DNA of 64,000 bases from Aplidium turbinatum. Its lineage: Eukaryota; Chordata; Ascidiacea; Aplousobranchia; Polyclinidae. The stretch spans positions 10,144,798-10,208,797 of the forward strand of contig OU964925.1 in the NCBI GenBank assembly GCA_918807975.1. Direction: 5' to 3'. Both the position numbers and the translations under genes were made by a program. Position 1 is the stretch's first letter, and the number at the start of each line of letters is the position of its first letter. A model generated the notes under the pieces. The model worked only from the letters and a program-made list of their open reading frames with translations, did no database searches and was not told the origin of the DNA. Of this stretch, positions 1 to 11,789 are shown piece by piece.

Positions 1-3000
1 ATCGTGTTCAGAATTAAATTTCCTTTCCAGGGATGGCAAGCTCGTGGTAGGACAGACGAAGGAAACGCGAGCAGAATGGTTTAAAAATGGAAGAAATGTC
101 TTGCGTATTTAAAAATAAATAGAGATTTTAACGTTAAAAGACGCCTTCAATTAGGCGTCTATAAAAATACTTTCCCGAAATATTTTTCGGAATTTTATTT
201 TTGAATCGTGTTCAGAATTAAATTTGCTTTCCAGGGATGGCAAGCTCGTGGTGGGGCACACGAAGGAAACGCGAGCAGAATGGTTTAAAAATGGGGGAAA
301 TGTCTTACGTATTTAAAAATAAATAGAGATTTCAACGTTAAAAGACGCCTTCAATTAGGCGTCTATAAAAATACTTTCCCAAAATATTTTTTGGAATTTT
401 ATTTTTGAATCGTGTTCAGAATTAAATTTCCTTTCCAGGGGTGGCAAGCTCGTGGTGGGGCAGACGAAGGAAACGCGAGCAGAATGGTTTAAAAATGGGG
501 TAAATGTCTTACGTATTTAAAAATAAGTAGAGATTTCAACGTTTATAGACGCCTTCAATTGACCGTCTATAAAAATATTTTCCCGATATATTTTTCGGAA
601 TTTTATTTTTGAATCGTGTTCAGAATTAAATTTCCTTTCCAGGGGTGGCAAGCTCGTGGTGGGGCAGACGAAGGAAACGCAAGCAGAATGGTTTAAAAAT
701 GGGGTAAATGTCTTACGTATTTAAAAACAAATAGAGATTTCAACGTTAAAAGACGCCTTCAATTAGGCGTCTATAAAAATACTTTCCCGATATATTTTTC
801 GGAATTTTATTTTTGAATCGTGTTCAGAATTAAATTTCCTTTCCAGGGGTGGCAAGCTCGTGGTGGGGCAGACGAAGGAAACGCGAGCAGAATGGTTTAA
901 AAATGGGGGAAATGTCTTACGTATTTAAAAATAAATAGAGATTTTAACGTTTATAGACGCCTTCAATCAAGCGCCTATAAAAATATTTTCCCGATATATT
1001 TTTCGGAATTTTATTTTTGAATCGTGTTCAGAATTAAATTTCCTTTCCAGGGGTGGCAAGCTCGTGGTGGGGCAGACGAAGGAAACGCGAGCAGAATGGT
1101 TTAAAAATGGGGGAAATGTCTTACGTATTTAAAAACAAATAGAGATTTCAACGTTAAAAGACGCCTTCAATTAGGCGCCTATAAAAATACTTTCCCGAAA
1201 TATTTTTCGGAATTTTATTTTTGAATCGTGTTCAGAATTAAATTTCCTTTCCAGGGATGGCAAGCTCGTGGTGGGGCAGACGAAGGAAACGCGAGCAAAA
1301 TGGTTTAAAAATGGAAGAAATGTCTTGCGTATTTAAAAATAAATAGAGATTTCAACGTTAAAAGACGCCTTCAATTAGGCGTCTATAAAAATACTTTCCC
1401 AAAATATTTTTCGGAATTTTATTTTTGAATCGTGTTCAGAATTAAATTTCCTTTCCAGGGGTAGCAAGCTCGTGGTGGGGCAGACGAAGGAAACGCGAGC
1501 AGAATGGTTTAAAAATGGGGGAAATGTCTTACGTATTTAAAAATAAATAGAGATTTTAACGTTTATAGACGCCTTCAATTGACCGTCTATAAAAATATTT
1601 TCCCGAAATATTTTTCGGAATTTTATGTTTGAATCGTGTTCAGAATTAAATTTCCTTTCCAGGGGTGGCAAGCTCGTGGTGGGGCAGACGAAGGAAACGC
1701 GAGCAGAATGGTTTAAAAATGGGGGAAATGTCTTACGTATTTAAAAATAAATAGAGATTTTAACGTTAAAAGACGCCTTCAATTAGGCGTCTATAAAAAT
1801 ACTTTCCCGATATATTTTTCGGAATTTTATTTTTGAATCGTGTTCAGAATTAAATTTCCTTTCCAGGGGTGGCGAGCTCGTGGTGGGGCAGACGAAGGAA
1901 ACGCGAGCAGAATGGTTTAAAAATGGGGAAAATGTCTTACGTATTTAAAAATAGAGATTTTAACGTTTATAGACGCCTTCAATCAAGCGCCTATAAAAAT
2001 ATTTTCCCGATATATTTTTCGGAATTTTATTTTTGAATCGTGTTCAGAATTAAATTTCCTTTCCAGGGGTGGCAAGCTCGTGGTGGGGCAGACGAAGGAA
2101 ACGCGAGCAGAATAGTTTAAAAATGGGGGAAATGTCTTACGTATTTAAAAATAAATAGAGATTTTAACGTTGATAAACGCCTTCAATTAGGCGCCTATAA
2201 AAATATTTTCCCGAAATATTTTTCGGAATTTTATTTTTGAATCGTGTTCAGAATTAAATTTGCTTTCCAGGGATGGTAAGCTCGTGGTGGGGCAGACGAA
2301 GGAAACGCGAGCAGAATGGTTTAAAAATGGGGTAAATGTCTTACGTATTTAAAAATAAATAGAGTTTTTAACGTATATACACGCCTTCAATTAAGCGTCT
2401 ATAAAAGTACTTTCCCGAAATATTTTTCGGAATTTTATTTTTGAATCGTGTTTAGAATTAAATTTCCGTTCCAGGGATGGCAAGCTCGTGGTGGGGCAGA
2501 CGAAGGAAACGCGAGCAGAATGGTTTAAAAATGGAAGAAATGTCTTGCGTATTTATAAACAAATAGAGATTTTAACGTTGATAAACGCCTTCAATTAGGC
2601 GTCTATAAAAATATTTTCCCGATATATTTTTCGGAATTTTATTTTTGAATCGTGTTCAGAATTAAATTTCCTTTCCAAGGGTGGCAAGCTGGTGGTGGGG
2701 CAGACGAAGGAAACGCGAGCAGAATGGTTTAAAAATGGGGGAAATGTCTTACGTATTAAAAAACAAATAGAGATTTCAACGTTAAAAGACGCCTTCAATT
2801 AAGCGTCTATAAAAATACTTTCCCGAAATATTTTTCGGAATTTTATTTTTGAATCGTGTTCAGAATTAAATTTCCTTTCCAGGGATGGCAAGCTCGTGGT
2901 GGGACAGACGAAGGAAACGCGAGCAGAATGGTTTAAAAATGGAAGAAATGTCTTGCGTATTTAAAAATAAATAGAGATTTTAACGTTAAAAGACGCCTTC

Positions 3001-4650
3001 AATTAGGCGTCTATAAAAATACTTTCCCGAAATATTTTTCGGAATTTTATTTTTGAATCGTGTTCAGAATTAAATTTGCTTTCCAGGGATGGCAAGCTCG
3101 TGGTGGGGCAGACGAAGGAAACGCAAGCAGAATGGTTTAAAAATGGGGGAAATGTCGTACGTATTTAAAAACAAATAGAGATTTCAACGTTAAAAGACGC
3201 CTTCAATTAGGCGTCTATAAAAATATTTTCCCGAAATATTTTTCGGAATTTTATTTTTGAATCGTGTTCAGAATTAAATTTCCTTTCCAGGGGTGGCAAG
3301 CTCGTGGTGGGGCAGACGAAGGAAACGCAAGCAGAATGGTTTAAAAATGGGGGAAATGTCGTACGTATTTAAAAACAAATAGAGATTTCAACGTTAAAAG
3401 ACGCCTTCAATTAGGCGTCTATAAAAATATTTTCCCGAAATATTTTTCGGAATTTTATTTTTGAATCGTGTTCAGAATTAAATTTCCTTTCCAGGGGTGG
3501 CAAGCTCGTGGTGGGGCAGACGAAGGAAACGCAAGCAGAATGGTTTAAAAATGGGGGAAATGTCTTACGTATTTAAAAACAAATAGAGATTTCAACGTTA
3601 AAAGACGCCTTCAATTAGGCGTCTATAAAAATACTTTCCCGAAATATTTTTCGGAATTTTATTTTTGAATCGTGTTCAGAATTAAATTTCCTTTCCAGGG
3701 ATGGTAAGCTCGTGGTGGGGCAGACGAAGGAAACGCGAGCAGAATGGTTTAAAAATGGGGGAAATGTCTTACGTATTTAAAAATAAATAGAGTTTTTAAC
3801 GTATATACACGCCTTCAATTAAGCGTCTATAAAAGTACTTTCCCGAAATATTTTTTGGAATTTTATTTTTGAATCGTGTTTAGAATTAAATTTCCGTTCC
3901 AGGGATGGCAAGCTCGTGGTGGGGCAGACGAAGGAAACGCGAGCAGAATGGTTTAAAAATGGAAGAAATGTCTTAAGTATTTAAAAACAAATAGAGATTT
4001 TAACGTTGATAAACGCCTTCAATTAGGCGTCTATAAAAATATTTTCGCGATATATTTTTCGGAATTTTATGTTTGAATCGTGTTCAGAATTAAATTTCCT
4101 TTCCAGGGGTGGCAAGCTCGTGGTGGGGCAGACGAAGGAAACGCGAGCAGAATGGTTTAAAAATGGGGTAAATGTCTTACGTATTTAAAAACAAATAGAG
4201 ATTTCAACGTTAAAAGACGCCTTCAATTAGGCGTCTATAAAAGTACTTTCCCGAAATATTTTTCGGAATTTTATTTTTGAATCGTGTTCAGAATTAAATT
4301 TGCTTTCCAGGGATGGTAAGCTCGTGGTGGGGCAGACGAAGGAAACGCGAGCAGAATGGTTTAAAAATGGGGTAAATGTCTTACGTATTTAAAAATAAAT
4401 AGAGATTTTAACGTTTATAGACGCCTTCAATCAAGCGTCTATAAAAATATTTTCCCGAAATATTTTTCGGAATTTTATTTTTGAATCGTGTTCAGAATTA
4501 AATTTCCTTTCTAGGGGTGGCAAGCTCGTGGTGGGGCAGACGAAGGAAACGCGAGCAGAATGATTTAAAATTGGTGGAAATATCTTGCGTATTTAAAATT
4601 AAATAAGGAGTTTGACGTTTTGGCAAGCCTTCAATTGAGCGTTTATAAAA
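1..4650 (+). repeat. 204-bp tandem array A (left arm of the MULE)
   Basis: Monomers start at 1, 205, 409 and 613 and continue at 204-bp steps, about 22-23 copies, with a degraded last copy after 4500. Each carries the conserved word GAATCGTGTTCAGAATTAAA, a segment encoding QTKETRAEWFKN in one frame, and the hairpin AGACGCC-TTCAATTA-GGCGTCT. A second short palindrome, CCGAAATATTTTTCGG, lies beside it. Copies differ by a few substitutions and occasional short deletions (one loses 4 bp near 1950). The array runs off the left edge. Short ORFs here are repeat-derived and are not annotated as genes. Confidence 0.95.
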
Positions 4651-5405
4651 GATAGTTGAAAAATTGGAAATTACAGAAAATAATGGAAAAGACCTGTACA
4701 AAAATAAATTCCTTGTGTTACATTTGTTCATTAAGTTCTGTATTGTTGTAAGGTTTTCCCACCGCACCTTTGAGGCAACCTTATACGGTCGTTAGGTTTC
4801 TTGTTAATGCAGGACCTGTCGCCAGTAGCCATATTACACCTGCTTATACAGCACATCTTGAGTAGTGCAAAAAAATTGTACAGAATAGTTAATGCTTTAT
4901 CAATATTGAACTTTTCAGAATTTGACAAAATGATGTGTAAATTGAAGAGATCCTAATTTGAAAACTTAAATTTCTCTAGAAAGCGATTATAGGCTATACA
5001 TTTCGAATGGGTATTTTTTTAAGTTTTAATAGATTACAGCATCTACAATGATTTGATTTAGAAATCACTAGGTTTGTTTGTCGTATCCAGACTTACACCT
5101 GGTGGTTGAAGATTTGGATTAAGTGGACACGAAAGCAATGAAGCCAATCTTCGTGTCCACTTTCAGGCATGCCTTTAAGTGTCCTGCCAAAGACACACCC
5201 GCATGCTCTTGAACGGTGTCGAACCCGGTGCTCTTTCGATTGCCTTTCCAAGTTCTCACCACTCGGCTATGCAGCCGACCTCACCACTCGGCTATGTAGT
5301 AGGTATCAGTTAATGAAGAATAATTTTTATTCTCTGAGCACAACATAAACTTCTAAACATTTGTTCAGCAAATCGAGTAGGATGCTGCGGATTCTTTTGC
5401 TGTAT
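4651..5405. other. Non-coding 3' flank of the MULE genes
   Basis: Between the inner end of array A and the stop of the protease ORF. No coding signal was seen. It contains a SINE-like insertion (5070-5283) and otherwise AT-rich sequence with no recognisable motif. Confidence 0.5.
5070..5283 (-). mobile_element. tRNA-derived SINE with a 3' hairpin
   Basis: Read on the minus strand it begins with a tRNA-like head: box A-like GCCGAGTGGTGAGAACTTGG and box B-like GGGTTCGACACC, as in Ser/Leu-type tRNAs. The body follows, then a 13-bp inverted repeat (AAGTGGACACGAA at 5121-5133 with its complement at 5150-5162) and an ACAAACAAAC-type tail near 5075. The box A segment is partly duplicated at 5284-5300. 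It has no clean acceptor stem, so a SINE is more likely than a tRNA gene. Confidence 0.6.
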
Positions 5406-7040
5406 TCAGTCTTTAGCTTTTACGTAGAAAAACAAGTATCCGCGATCCTGTATTACCTTTGTCATTTCGCAGAACGAAATACATCGAACTTTTTTGTCAT
5501 TAAATTCCCAAACTACATTGGCTCCTTCTAGACAATAACAAATGTAATGGCCGTTTTCCTTCCCTTCACCAAAATGTGCAATGGCACTTACGAATTTGTA
5601 ATTACATTCAACGCCATTTGCATCCTCAAGAGTAAAAGTTTCATCTGCTGTGACACATCTTTTGGATTTGATTACACCAGTATTTCTACCTAAAGACAGA
5701 ACCAAAACTTTGGGGAAACTAAATATTTGTTTACTCGTAGTGCAGTTCACACTTGTACATTTACAACATGGTGACATTTCGTTGTCAAGGAGCAAGTTCT
5801 TTAGATATAAGGATAAAAGATTATTTTCCGAAATCCAGTGGTACATTGGTAGAAATAATACTTTTTCGTTATTTCTATGAAGCTCACTTTTTGAACCGCA
5901 TTCAATACACTGGTGATACGTGACGTATTCCAGTGCCAATGTTATATCAGACCGCTCTAATAACAATGGCAATGACGATTCGCTAAAAAATTCGGCAGGG
6001 TCATGTTGCAAATCCAGTGGAAATTTACTTCTTATATCATTCAACGTGTTTTTAAGTAGTTTTTCTTCTACGTTTCTGTTAACAATAAGATTATGCATTA
6101 TAAGAAATAAATTTCTGTCTAGTTTTGCAATACCTTTGTCGTTTTCCAGCCACGATATTGGCACATCACATGTTATAATTACAAATTTAAGCGCTTGCAA
6201 TGCAACGTTCAACCAACAGGAGTTACCTACATTTACTAAGCCAGGAGGAAGATTGCTATTAGGAGTTCCAGATAGAATCATTAAATCAGGATGAGCTTTG
6301 ATAGCGTTTGTAACGATGTAATATATCATCCAATGTCGATAGGTTGTGAAAAAATCAACATCCAAATTTCTTTGGTTAAGCTTTTCATTGCTGTTGTTGC
6401 AAAGAATATCCGCTGTCATGCAAACGGCCACTCCACAAGTATTGTTGTCTGGTTGCATCAAGATGTGTTTAGTGTCTACGGCACAATCGTCCTTACATAG
6501 CCCGTAATCAACCAAGACATTTAATAAACAATCTACGCCGTCACGAAAGAACTTTGAAACATCACTGGACATGCCATTGTTTAATGAATCATAGCAATGT
6601 AACAACTCCTTTTGGATGGAAAAATGTAACAAACGAAAATGACCATTGCACAAGAAAGGCAGAAGAACGACGGGTCGCAGTTTGTCCTCGTTTTCTATCA
6701 TGGCCGTTTTGAAAAATTTTATTGACTTTACGGGTGTTCCTTGAAGAAGCTTGCTTGTGGAATCGCAGTCTAAAGCTCCTATGGCGTTAATGTTGCTCGG
6801 TTCATTGACTTTTAGCAAAATGTAAGCGTCTACCAGACGTTTGCTTAGCCAACCAACGGCCGTTGGATTTGTATAGTGCTTTTCCAATTCGCTCTTGATT
6901 TTCCTACAGGGGTTATTACACGCCGTAAGTAAATCTAGCCAAGACACTTCGTGGTTTTTGTCTATTACGAGAGCGGCATCAGATAAACAGTTACGATTTA
7001 TTGCCAAACCGTGCCACACCTTTGTTGAAAATTCTTTCAT
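5406..7040 (-). CDS. MULE-encoded double protease: Ulp1/SENP-like (C48) plus USP-like (C19)
   Basis: An intact ORF of 544 codons from the first in-frame ATG; open frame continues about ten codons upstream. Numbering here is from the beginning of that open frame (554 residues). Residues 70-225 look like a Ulp1 peptidase: WLSKRLVDAYILL, then GHFRLLHF (His144), CYDSL (Asp161) and MQPDNNTCGV (Gln206, Cys212), which is the order and spacing of the C48 catalytic set. Residues 275-550 look like a ubiquitin-specific protease: GLVNVGNSCWLN (Cys285), HDPAEFF, CxxC pairs at 388-391 and 435-438, and GHYICY (His508) with FND (Asn524). Both active sites appear complete. It lies downstream of the transposase in the same orientation and overlaps it by a few bases, suggesting co-expression. 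Ulp1 domains are known in some plant MULEs; a C48-C19 fusion is unfamiliar to me. Predicted role: removing SUMO and ubiquitin from host or transposase proteins (inference). Confidence 0.8.
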   Translation of the reverse strand: MKEFSTKVWHGLAINRNCLSDAALVIDKNHEVSWLDLLTACNNPCRKIKSELEKHYTNPTAVGWLSKRLVDAYILLKVNEPSNINAIGALDCDSTSKLLQGTPVKSIKFFKTAMIENEDKLRPVVLLPFLCNGHFRLLHFSIQKELLHCYDSLNNGMSSDVSKFFRDGVDCLLNVLVDYGLCKDDCAVDTKHILMQPDNNTCGVAVCMTADILCNNSNEKLNQRNLDVDFFTTYRHWMIYYIVTNAIKAHPDLMILSGTPNSNLPPGLVNVGNSCWLNVALQALKFVIITCDVPISWLENDKGIAKLDRNLFLIMHNLIVNRNVEEKLLKNTLNDIRSKFPLDLQHDPAEFFSESSLPLLLERSDITLALEYVTYHQCIECGSKSELHRNNEKVLFLPMYHWISENNLLSLYLKNLLLDNEMSPCCKCTSVNCTTSKQIFSFPKVLVLSLGRNTGVIKSKRCVTADETFTLEDANGVECNYKFVSAIAHFGEGKENGHYICYCLEGANVVWEFNDKKVRCISFCEMTKVIQDRGYLFFYVKAKD

Positions 7041-8283
7041 GTACTCGAAATCTTTTTTATAGCAGTCCAAAAGTCATTTATCCGTTTGTCATCACACATA
7101 GAGGTTGCAAAAGCAGTGTTTTTATAAACAGCCGATGTGGACATGGAGTCACTTATGACATTGCCGTATCGAATATGCTTTTTTGATTCATTATTAGTGT
7201 AAAACCCAGATGAACGACGTTTTTTTGGTTTTCTAAATTTAGAAACTACCAGACTAGTGCAATGGTTTGACTGATCTTTCAATGTTTGGTCGCTTTTGTT
7301 TTTGGAAGAAATGTGAGGTTTTCTGTAACCTTGGTGTATATAATGTGCAGAGTATATTTTTTCACTAGTTCTGATTTCATTTTCATATTGTTCCACAAAA
7401 TTATCGATACTTACAACTCGCTTTCCTTTTAAATAAATTTGTTTCAAATCCCAAAAATGCTGCTCAATGATTCCTTGAGTTAAGTTATCCTGAGAAATAT
7501 TTCTTAATTCGGAAGAAATAACATTTTTAAACCAAGAGGAATACCGAAAGTAGAGTTGATCATTTGGGCATTGATGATGAGACGAATGCCGGGATAAGTC
7601 TCCCAGAATCAGCTGCGAAGTTGTACTAATTCGACTTAAAACAATTCGAATGAGTTGGGAACAAAAGGTTTTGTCCATATAAACATTTTCGTGCTTTAGC
7701 TTTGAATTGCAATGGTTAAGGTGATACGAAAAGTTATTAGAATCTAAAAAAGCGACAAGTCGGTTATGGTAGCGTAAGTAAAATGGAGATTTCAATTCTT
7801 GTTTTTGATCCTCACGCATGCTGGTATGAAAATTGTCAGTCAGGTCGTTTACATCGGTTTCTTCAATTTCATTTGTTACTTTTGATTTAGTTTCGTAAGG
7901 TTTAACGCCTTGATGCAGTCTGTTAAAATGATAGTCCACTTGAAAAGACGTTCGTTCGCAATTGGTTACCCAAATAATGCTTTCCATTATTTCGTCCAGT
8001 TCACGCAGGGTGTACATGCAAATAACAACGAAATCCAATGCATTGCAGTCAATCTGTGTTGTTTATGTTTGTAATGTTTTTTTGCCATAACTTTAGCTGC
8101 ACGCATGGCATGACTCAAGCAATTGTGAACGAACGTTTTTTCTAAGTCGTACGTTATTGCCTCGCCTGTAACTACTCTCCAGCATCTGTTGTAATAATCT
8201 AACTTTGTCTCATTGCACATAGCACTTAATACAGCATTCCACATAGCCATGGAACCGTCAATCATCATCAATGCCGGCTTTTT
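7037..8283 (-). CDS. MULE transposase, C-terminal part (second D, zinc-like C/H motif, E)
   Basis: The segment starts right after the guest element and reads KKPALMMIDGSMAMWNAV, the second catalytic Asp region of MULE-type DDE transposases. FVHNCLSHAMRAAK, comparable to the MULE C..H motif, follows. Near position 8000 the frame shifts by one base (FACT in one frame, TLRELDEI in the next), so this copy is broken there. The remaining 333-codon frame includes GIIEQHFWDLKQIYLKGK, matching the third catalytic acidic residue region, then a basic tail rich in K, R and S. With the N-terminal part at 13792-14190 the order D-D-E is complete. The end overlaps the start of the protease ORF. Confidence 0.7.
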
Positions 8284-8299
8284 TACCCAGTAAACATTG

Positions 8300-8830
8300 A
8301 TTGTTGGGGCAACATTGGCAAGAAGTTGGCCGCAACATTGGCAAGATGCAGACGCCAACGTTGGCAAGATGTTTTATGCACCATTTGGATGCATCTGGCC
8401 AGCGTTGGCGTCTGCATCTTGCCACCGTTGGCTTCTGCATCTTGCCAACCTTGGCTTCTGCATCTTGCCAACATTGGCTTCTGCATCTTGCCAACGTTGG
8501 CAAAATGTTTTATGCACCATTTGGATGCATCTGGCCAGCGTTGGCGTCTGCATCTTGCCACCGTTGGTGCCTGCATCTAGCCAACGTCGACTTCTGCATC
8601 TAGCCAACGTTGGCGTCTGCATCTTGCCACCGTTGGCGCCTGCATCTAGCCAACGTCGACTTCTGCATCTAGCCAACGTCGACTTCTGCATCTAGCCAAC
8701 GTTGGCTTCTGTATCTTGCCAACATTGGCAAAATGTTTTATGCATCATTTTGCTTCATCTTGCCAACGTTGGCATCTGTATCTGGCCAACGTTGGCAAGA
8801 TGGCTTGTGCACCATTTTGCTTCATCTGGC
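8300..8830. repeat. Minisatellite built on a palindromic CCAACGTTGG core
   Basis: Variants of TGCATCTTGCCAACGTTGGC repeat about every 22 bp, with longer units holding TTTTATGCACCATTTGGATG. The same motifs (ACAACGTTGGCAA) recur near the other end of the host element at 12640-13000 and 13500-13710, so they look like subterminal repeats of that element. Open frames across this stretch on both strands are repeat artefacts. Confidence 0.8.
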
Positions 8831-9130
8831 GCCTAAATTCTCGTTGACTTTTATGCACCATGACGCTGCTTCATCTGACCTATTGACTATTGTGATGCCC
8901 GCGCTTTGACCAAGGTTGGCCATGCGAAGCAAGCTGGTGCATAAAACATCTGAACAGCATTGGCATCTACATTTGCCAAACGTCTCTGTACCTAAACCTC
9001 GCTCATCACCAAAAGTTTATTGTTGAACCTAGCTAATCCTTGGGCGAAAGAACAGCAGTAACACGGATTTATAAGCAACACTACTCCCTTTGTGACAAAG
9101 CAAAGTAACAGCCGAGCTTCGTATATTTTC
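8831..9130. other. Spacer with no recognisable gene
   Basis: Unique sequence between the minisatellite and the 3' end of the captured gene. Nothing coding or structural was recognised. Confidence 0.4.
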
Positions 9131-9133
9131 ACA

Positions 9134-9139
9134 TTTATT
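9134..9139 (-). promoter_or_regulatory. Poly-A signal AATAAA for the gene at 9179-11789
   Basis: AATAAA on the minus strand about 40 bases after the predicted stop codon, the usual position for a short 3' UTR. Confidence 0.55.
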
Positions 9140-9178
9140 AGAAACAAGCCACATCAAATCGTATTGACAGATGGATAT

Positions 9179-11789
9179 TCATTGCACATCAGCAGCTTTT
9201 TCTTGCGTATCTTTATCATTCTGAATTCCTGCGAATGAAACAAAAATATTTAATTCAAGAGGGCTGTTTGGCAACAGTGTAGGATTTTGATCAGTTGTCG
9301 TCCAGGATAATACGAAGTTAATTGACAATCTGAAATATCAATTTAATATCCATGGTAATATCCCTCTCTCCAACGTGCGTGACAAAAAACTTATCATTCG
9401 ATTCTGCGCCACGCAGAGCGATAATCAAGTTCCAATACATTCTAATTGCGTGTACAGTAGTTATTCAACTAAAGCAACACATTCGCAGTTGTCTTTCAAA
9501 CATACAACAAGCTCACCAAAAGTTAGTTTTTGCCGTTTTCGGCCACCTTGCCTGTCCTTCCAATTTCGAAATCACTCTGAAACTCTTCATCAATTTTCTG
9601 CACGGCAGCAGCTTTGTCGTGCGCCATCACCATGTCTAATCATAAAAGTAAAAAATGAAGTGTTAAATCAGTATATAAATGCCGACATAGCCTACTAACC
9701 ACCATGTTCGTTGTTCACATCAATGCGAGTACACCACTAAAACATTTTCATACATTACTCAATACTCTTCACAATTACATCATACATTAATCAAAAGAGC
9801 AAAATAGCATAGTTATGACATAATCATTTAGTCGTAGTAGAAACATTTATCCGTACTCACCAAGAACAACCTTTTTCAGATTATTTTTTAAACAATCAAA
9901 CGAGTGCTTAGACTTCACAATGTTTTTTTTTTCTTTCTTTGTTCTCGACATGACTTGAACTGTGTTGTGTTTGATAATAATAGTTGGAATAAGTCCACTG
10001 ATACAATCGCTTGCATTTTTGCCAACAACTTGACTTAAATTTGCCACCTGCAAAATGTAAATCGAATGTAATGACAGGGGTTTCATCCATCATATTAAAA
10101 AGCTTCAGCACTTGTTACAGAAATTTTCGACTGTTACAAATGACAGCCAACGTTTAAAGTTTTATTTGGGATTCCAGTCGTCTGTTGTGTTGCGTATGTA
10201 GGTCGCACTGTAGGCTACTGTAGGCTGTGTTGTCGCAATGGGCGCAAAATAAAACATGTTATTATTATTATTATTCAGTTGACGGCAATGAAAGCTACAT
10301 TTGCAAATACTCTACAACAGTGGTTCTCAACCTTTTTGTCTTGGTGGACCCCTTTTGGTGCCTTCGAAGCGATCGCGGACCCCTAAAAATTCTACTTGAA
10401 ATTTTGGTATATTGCGTCTCCTTATGGAATCATAATATTATGTTACTACATAAGCAGTGGCCGAGTGGTTAGCGCGTTGGGATCGCAGTCGAGAGCCTGC
10501 ATGTTCGACTCCAGCCACCCGCACTTGCTGTTGTTTCTCTGGGCAAGAAACTTTACGATAATTGCCTCTACCCAGTGATCGATTTCGAGTAATGGGTAGT
10601 ACCAAATTTAAGTCATAAATAGAGTAGACAACCGGAAACAGACATTGCGGTCGGCTGCAGTGTGGGTCAGGTGTACGTCGGAAGGCGTACACTGATGCAT
10701 AGCGCTCAAGTCCGCTTTCCCGCAATGCAGGATAAAGATATGACAAGTAAACAAAAAACATAGCCTACTAAGAAGAATTTGCTAAATTCGCAACGCTTTT
10801 GACGATTGATGAGATGGACTGATGAGATGGACTTATATTATGAGCTAGGCTATATGTTGACACACAGGATCAAACATCAGTAATCTGTATACTGATTTAA
10901 ATGTTTTTCCTATAAATTTTATCAAAAGTTAATAGAATACTTGCGACCGTTACAAAGAATTTTTCCCTTTTTTCATTTGTAATCAATATTAATTCGTTAT
11001 AATCGCAGTCATTGCAAAACTGTGAGTGGTTATTGACTGCTGACTAACTGTGAGTGGTGATAGAAATGCAAACGTTAGTCAGCAGTCTAAGTTAATCATA
11101 TCAACAACCTGCTGTCTCAAAAGAATTAAGTTAAACATAGCCAACATAGCCTTATTAAAAAGGTTTAAGTCAGTTAGATGATATTTTTAGTTCTAACCAA
11201 ACCAAACCTTTGTGCCATGTCCTTTGCAATTTCAAACGACGCACCAATGCGTTGCGAGTTGCGACTTACAACTTGAGAATCACTGTAGGCTAGTACATAA
11301 ACAAACCACAAACAATTTTTAAATTTCATAATTTATCAATCATGCCGAAAACTCGGAAACTTTCGCGGACCCCCTGAAATCGCTTCACGGACCCCTTGGG
11401 GTCCGCGGACCCTCGGTTGAGAACCACTGCTCTACAACCATCACAGACCTATCCACACGACATAAAAATACAAACACATTCAAGCAGTCAGGCAAACACT
11501 GCCGGAGCAGCAAAATCAAAGATTGAGCAAAACCCTACACATGTTGTGGGACATCACAAGCTCTGCTACTTTGCTGATATCTTCTTAGCACTCATCTAGG
11601 AGCACTGGCACTAAATTTATCACGAGAATATTTCATATGAAAGTTTTCCATTGGTCATTGAGTTTTATAACTTTCTTTAAATTGTGTAAACGTAGCCTAG
11701 TGACAAAAACGACTTTACACAATTATTTCAGGTTCAATGAATAAAAGACATTCACTTACCAGGTTTTCATAGACATTGTCGTAAGTCAT
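9179..11789 (-). CDS. Unidentified four-exon gene inside the TIR element (116 residues predicted)
   Basis: Minus-strand exons 11760-11789, 9861-10047, 9552-9635 and 9179-9228 total 351 bases, exactly 117 codons with a TGA stop. Exon 1 starts MTYDNVYENL and ends at a strong GTAAGT donor. Exon 2 follows a TTTTGCAG acceptor and ends at GTGAGT. Exon 3 follows ATTAG and ends at a CAG/GCAAGG site, that is a GC-AG intron; if unused, reading continues to a stop at 9523. Exon 4 follows a TTCGCAG acceptor. Phases match at every join. The product is hydrophilic, with a basic middle (SRTKKEKKNIVKSK) and an acidic end (QNDKDTQEKAADVQ). I do not recognise the family. Intron 1 contains a hAT element (10318-11429). 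It may be a captured host gene or the element's own gene. Confidence 0.45.
10318..11429. mobile_element. hAT (Charlie-like ends), non-autonomous
   Basis: Perfect 15-bp inverted ends CAGTGGTTCTCAACC with an 8-bp duplication CTCTACAA at 10310-10317 and 11430-11437. The subterminal GGACCCC motifs are typical of this hAT group. No transposase remains; a SINE is inserted inside. Confidence 0.9.
10452..10770 (+). mobile_element. tRNA-derived SINE, family 1 copy
   Basis: The head has box A GGCCGAGTGGTTAGCGCG and box B ATGTTCGACTCC, followed by a body shared almost base for base with 21203-21522 and an A-rich tail (AAACAAAAAACA). It is nested in the hAT at 10318-11429. Confidence 0.85.

Noticed and set aside
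1-4650. CRISPR-like or protein-coding interpretation of the 204-bp array
   Set aside because: Units are contiguous 204-bp monomers with no spacers, and the short frames are identical repeat shadows, each ended by stops.
5406-7040. Reading the Ulp1-like domain as an adenovirus-type protease of a Polinton
   Set aside because: No polymerase B, retroviral-type integrase, packaging ATPase or capsid gene is nearby, and the neighbour is a MULE-like DDE transposase.
8258-8695. Overlapping ORFs of about 80-130 codons on both strands
   Set aside because: They are produced by the CCAACGTTGG minisatellite, which reads open in several frames.
9352-9698. Plus-strand ORFs of 95 and 107 codons
   Set aside because: They lie opposite the better-supported minus-strand exon and lack splice or family signals.
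10452-10530. Genuine tRNA-Leu/Ser gene
   Set aside because: Box A and B are present but there is no acceptor stem, and the same head with the same body recurs at 21203: a SINE.
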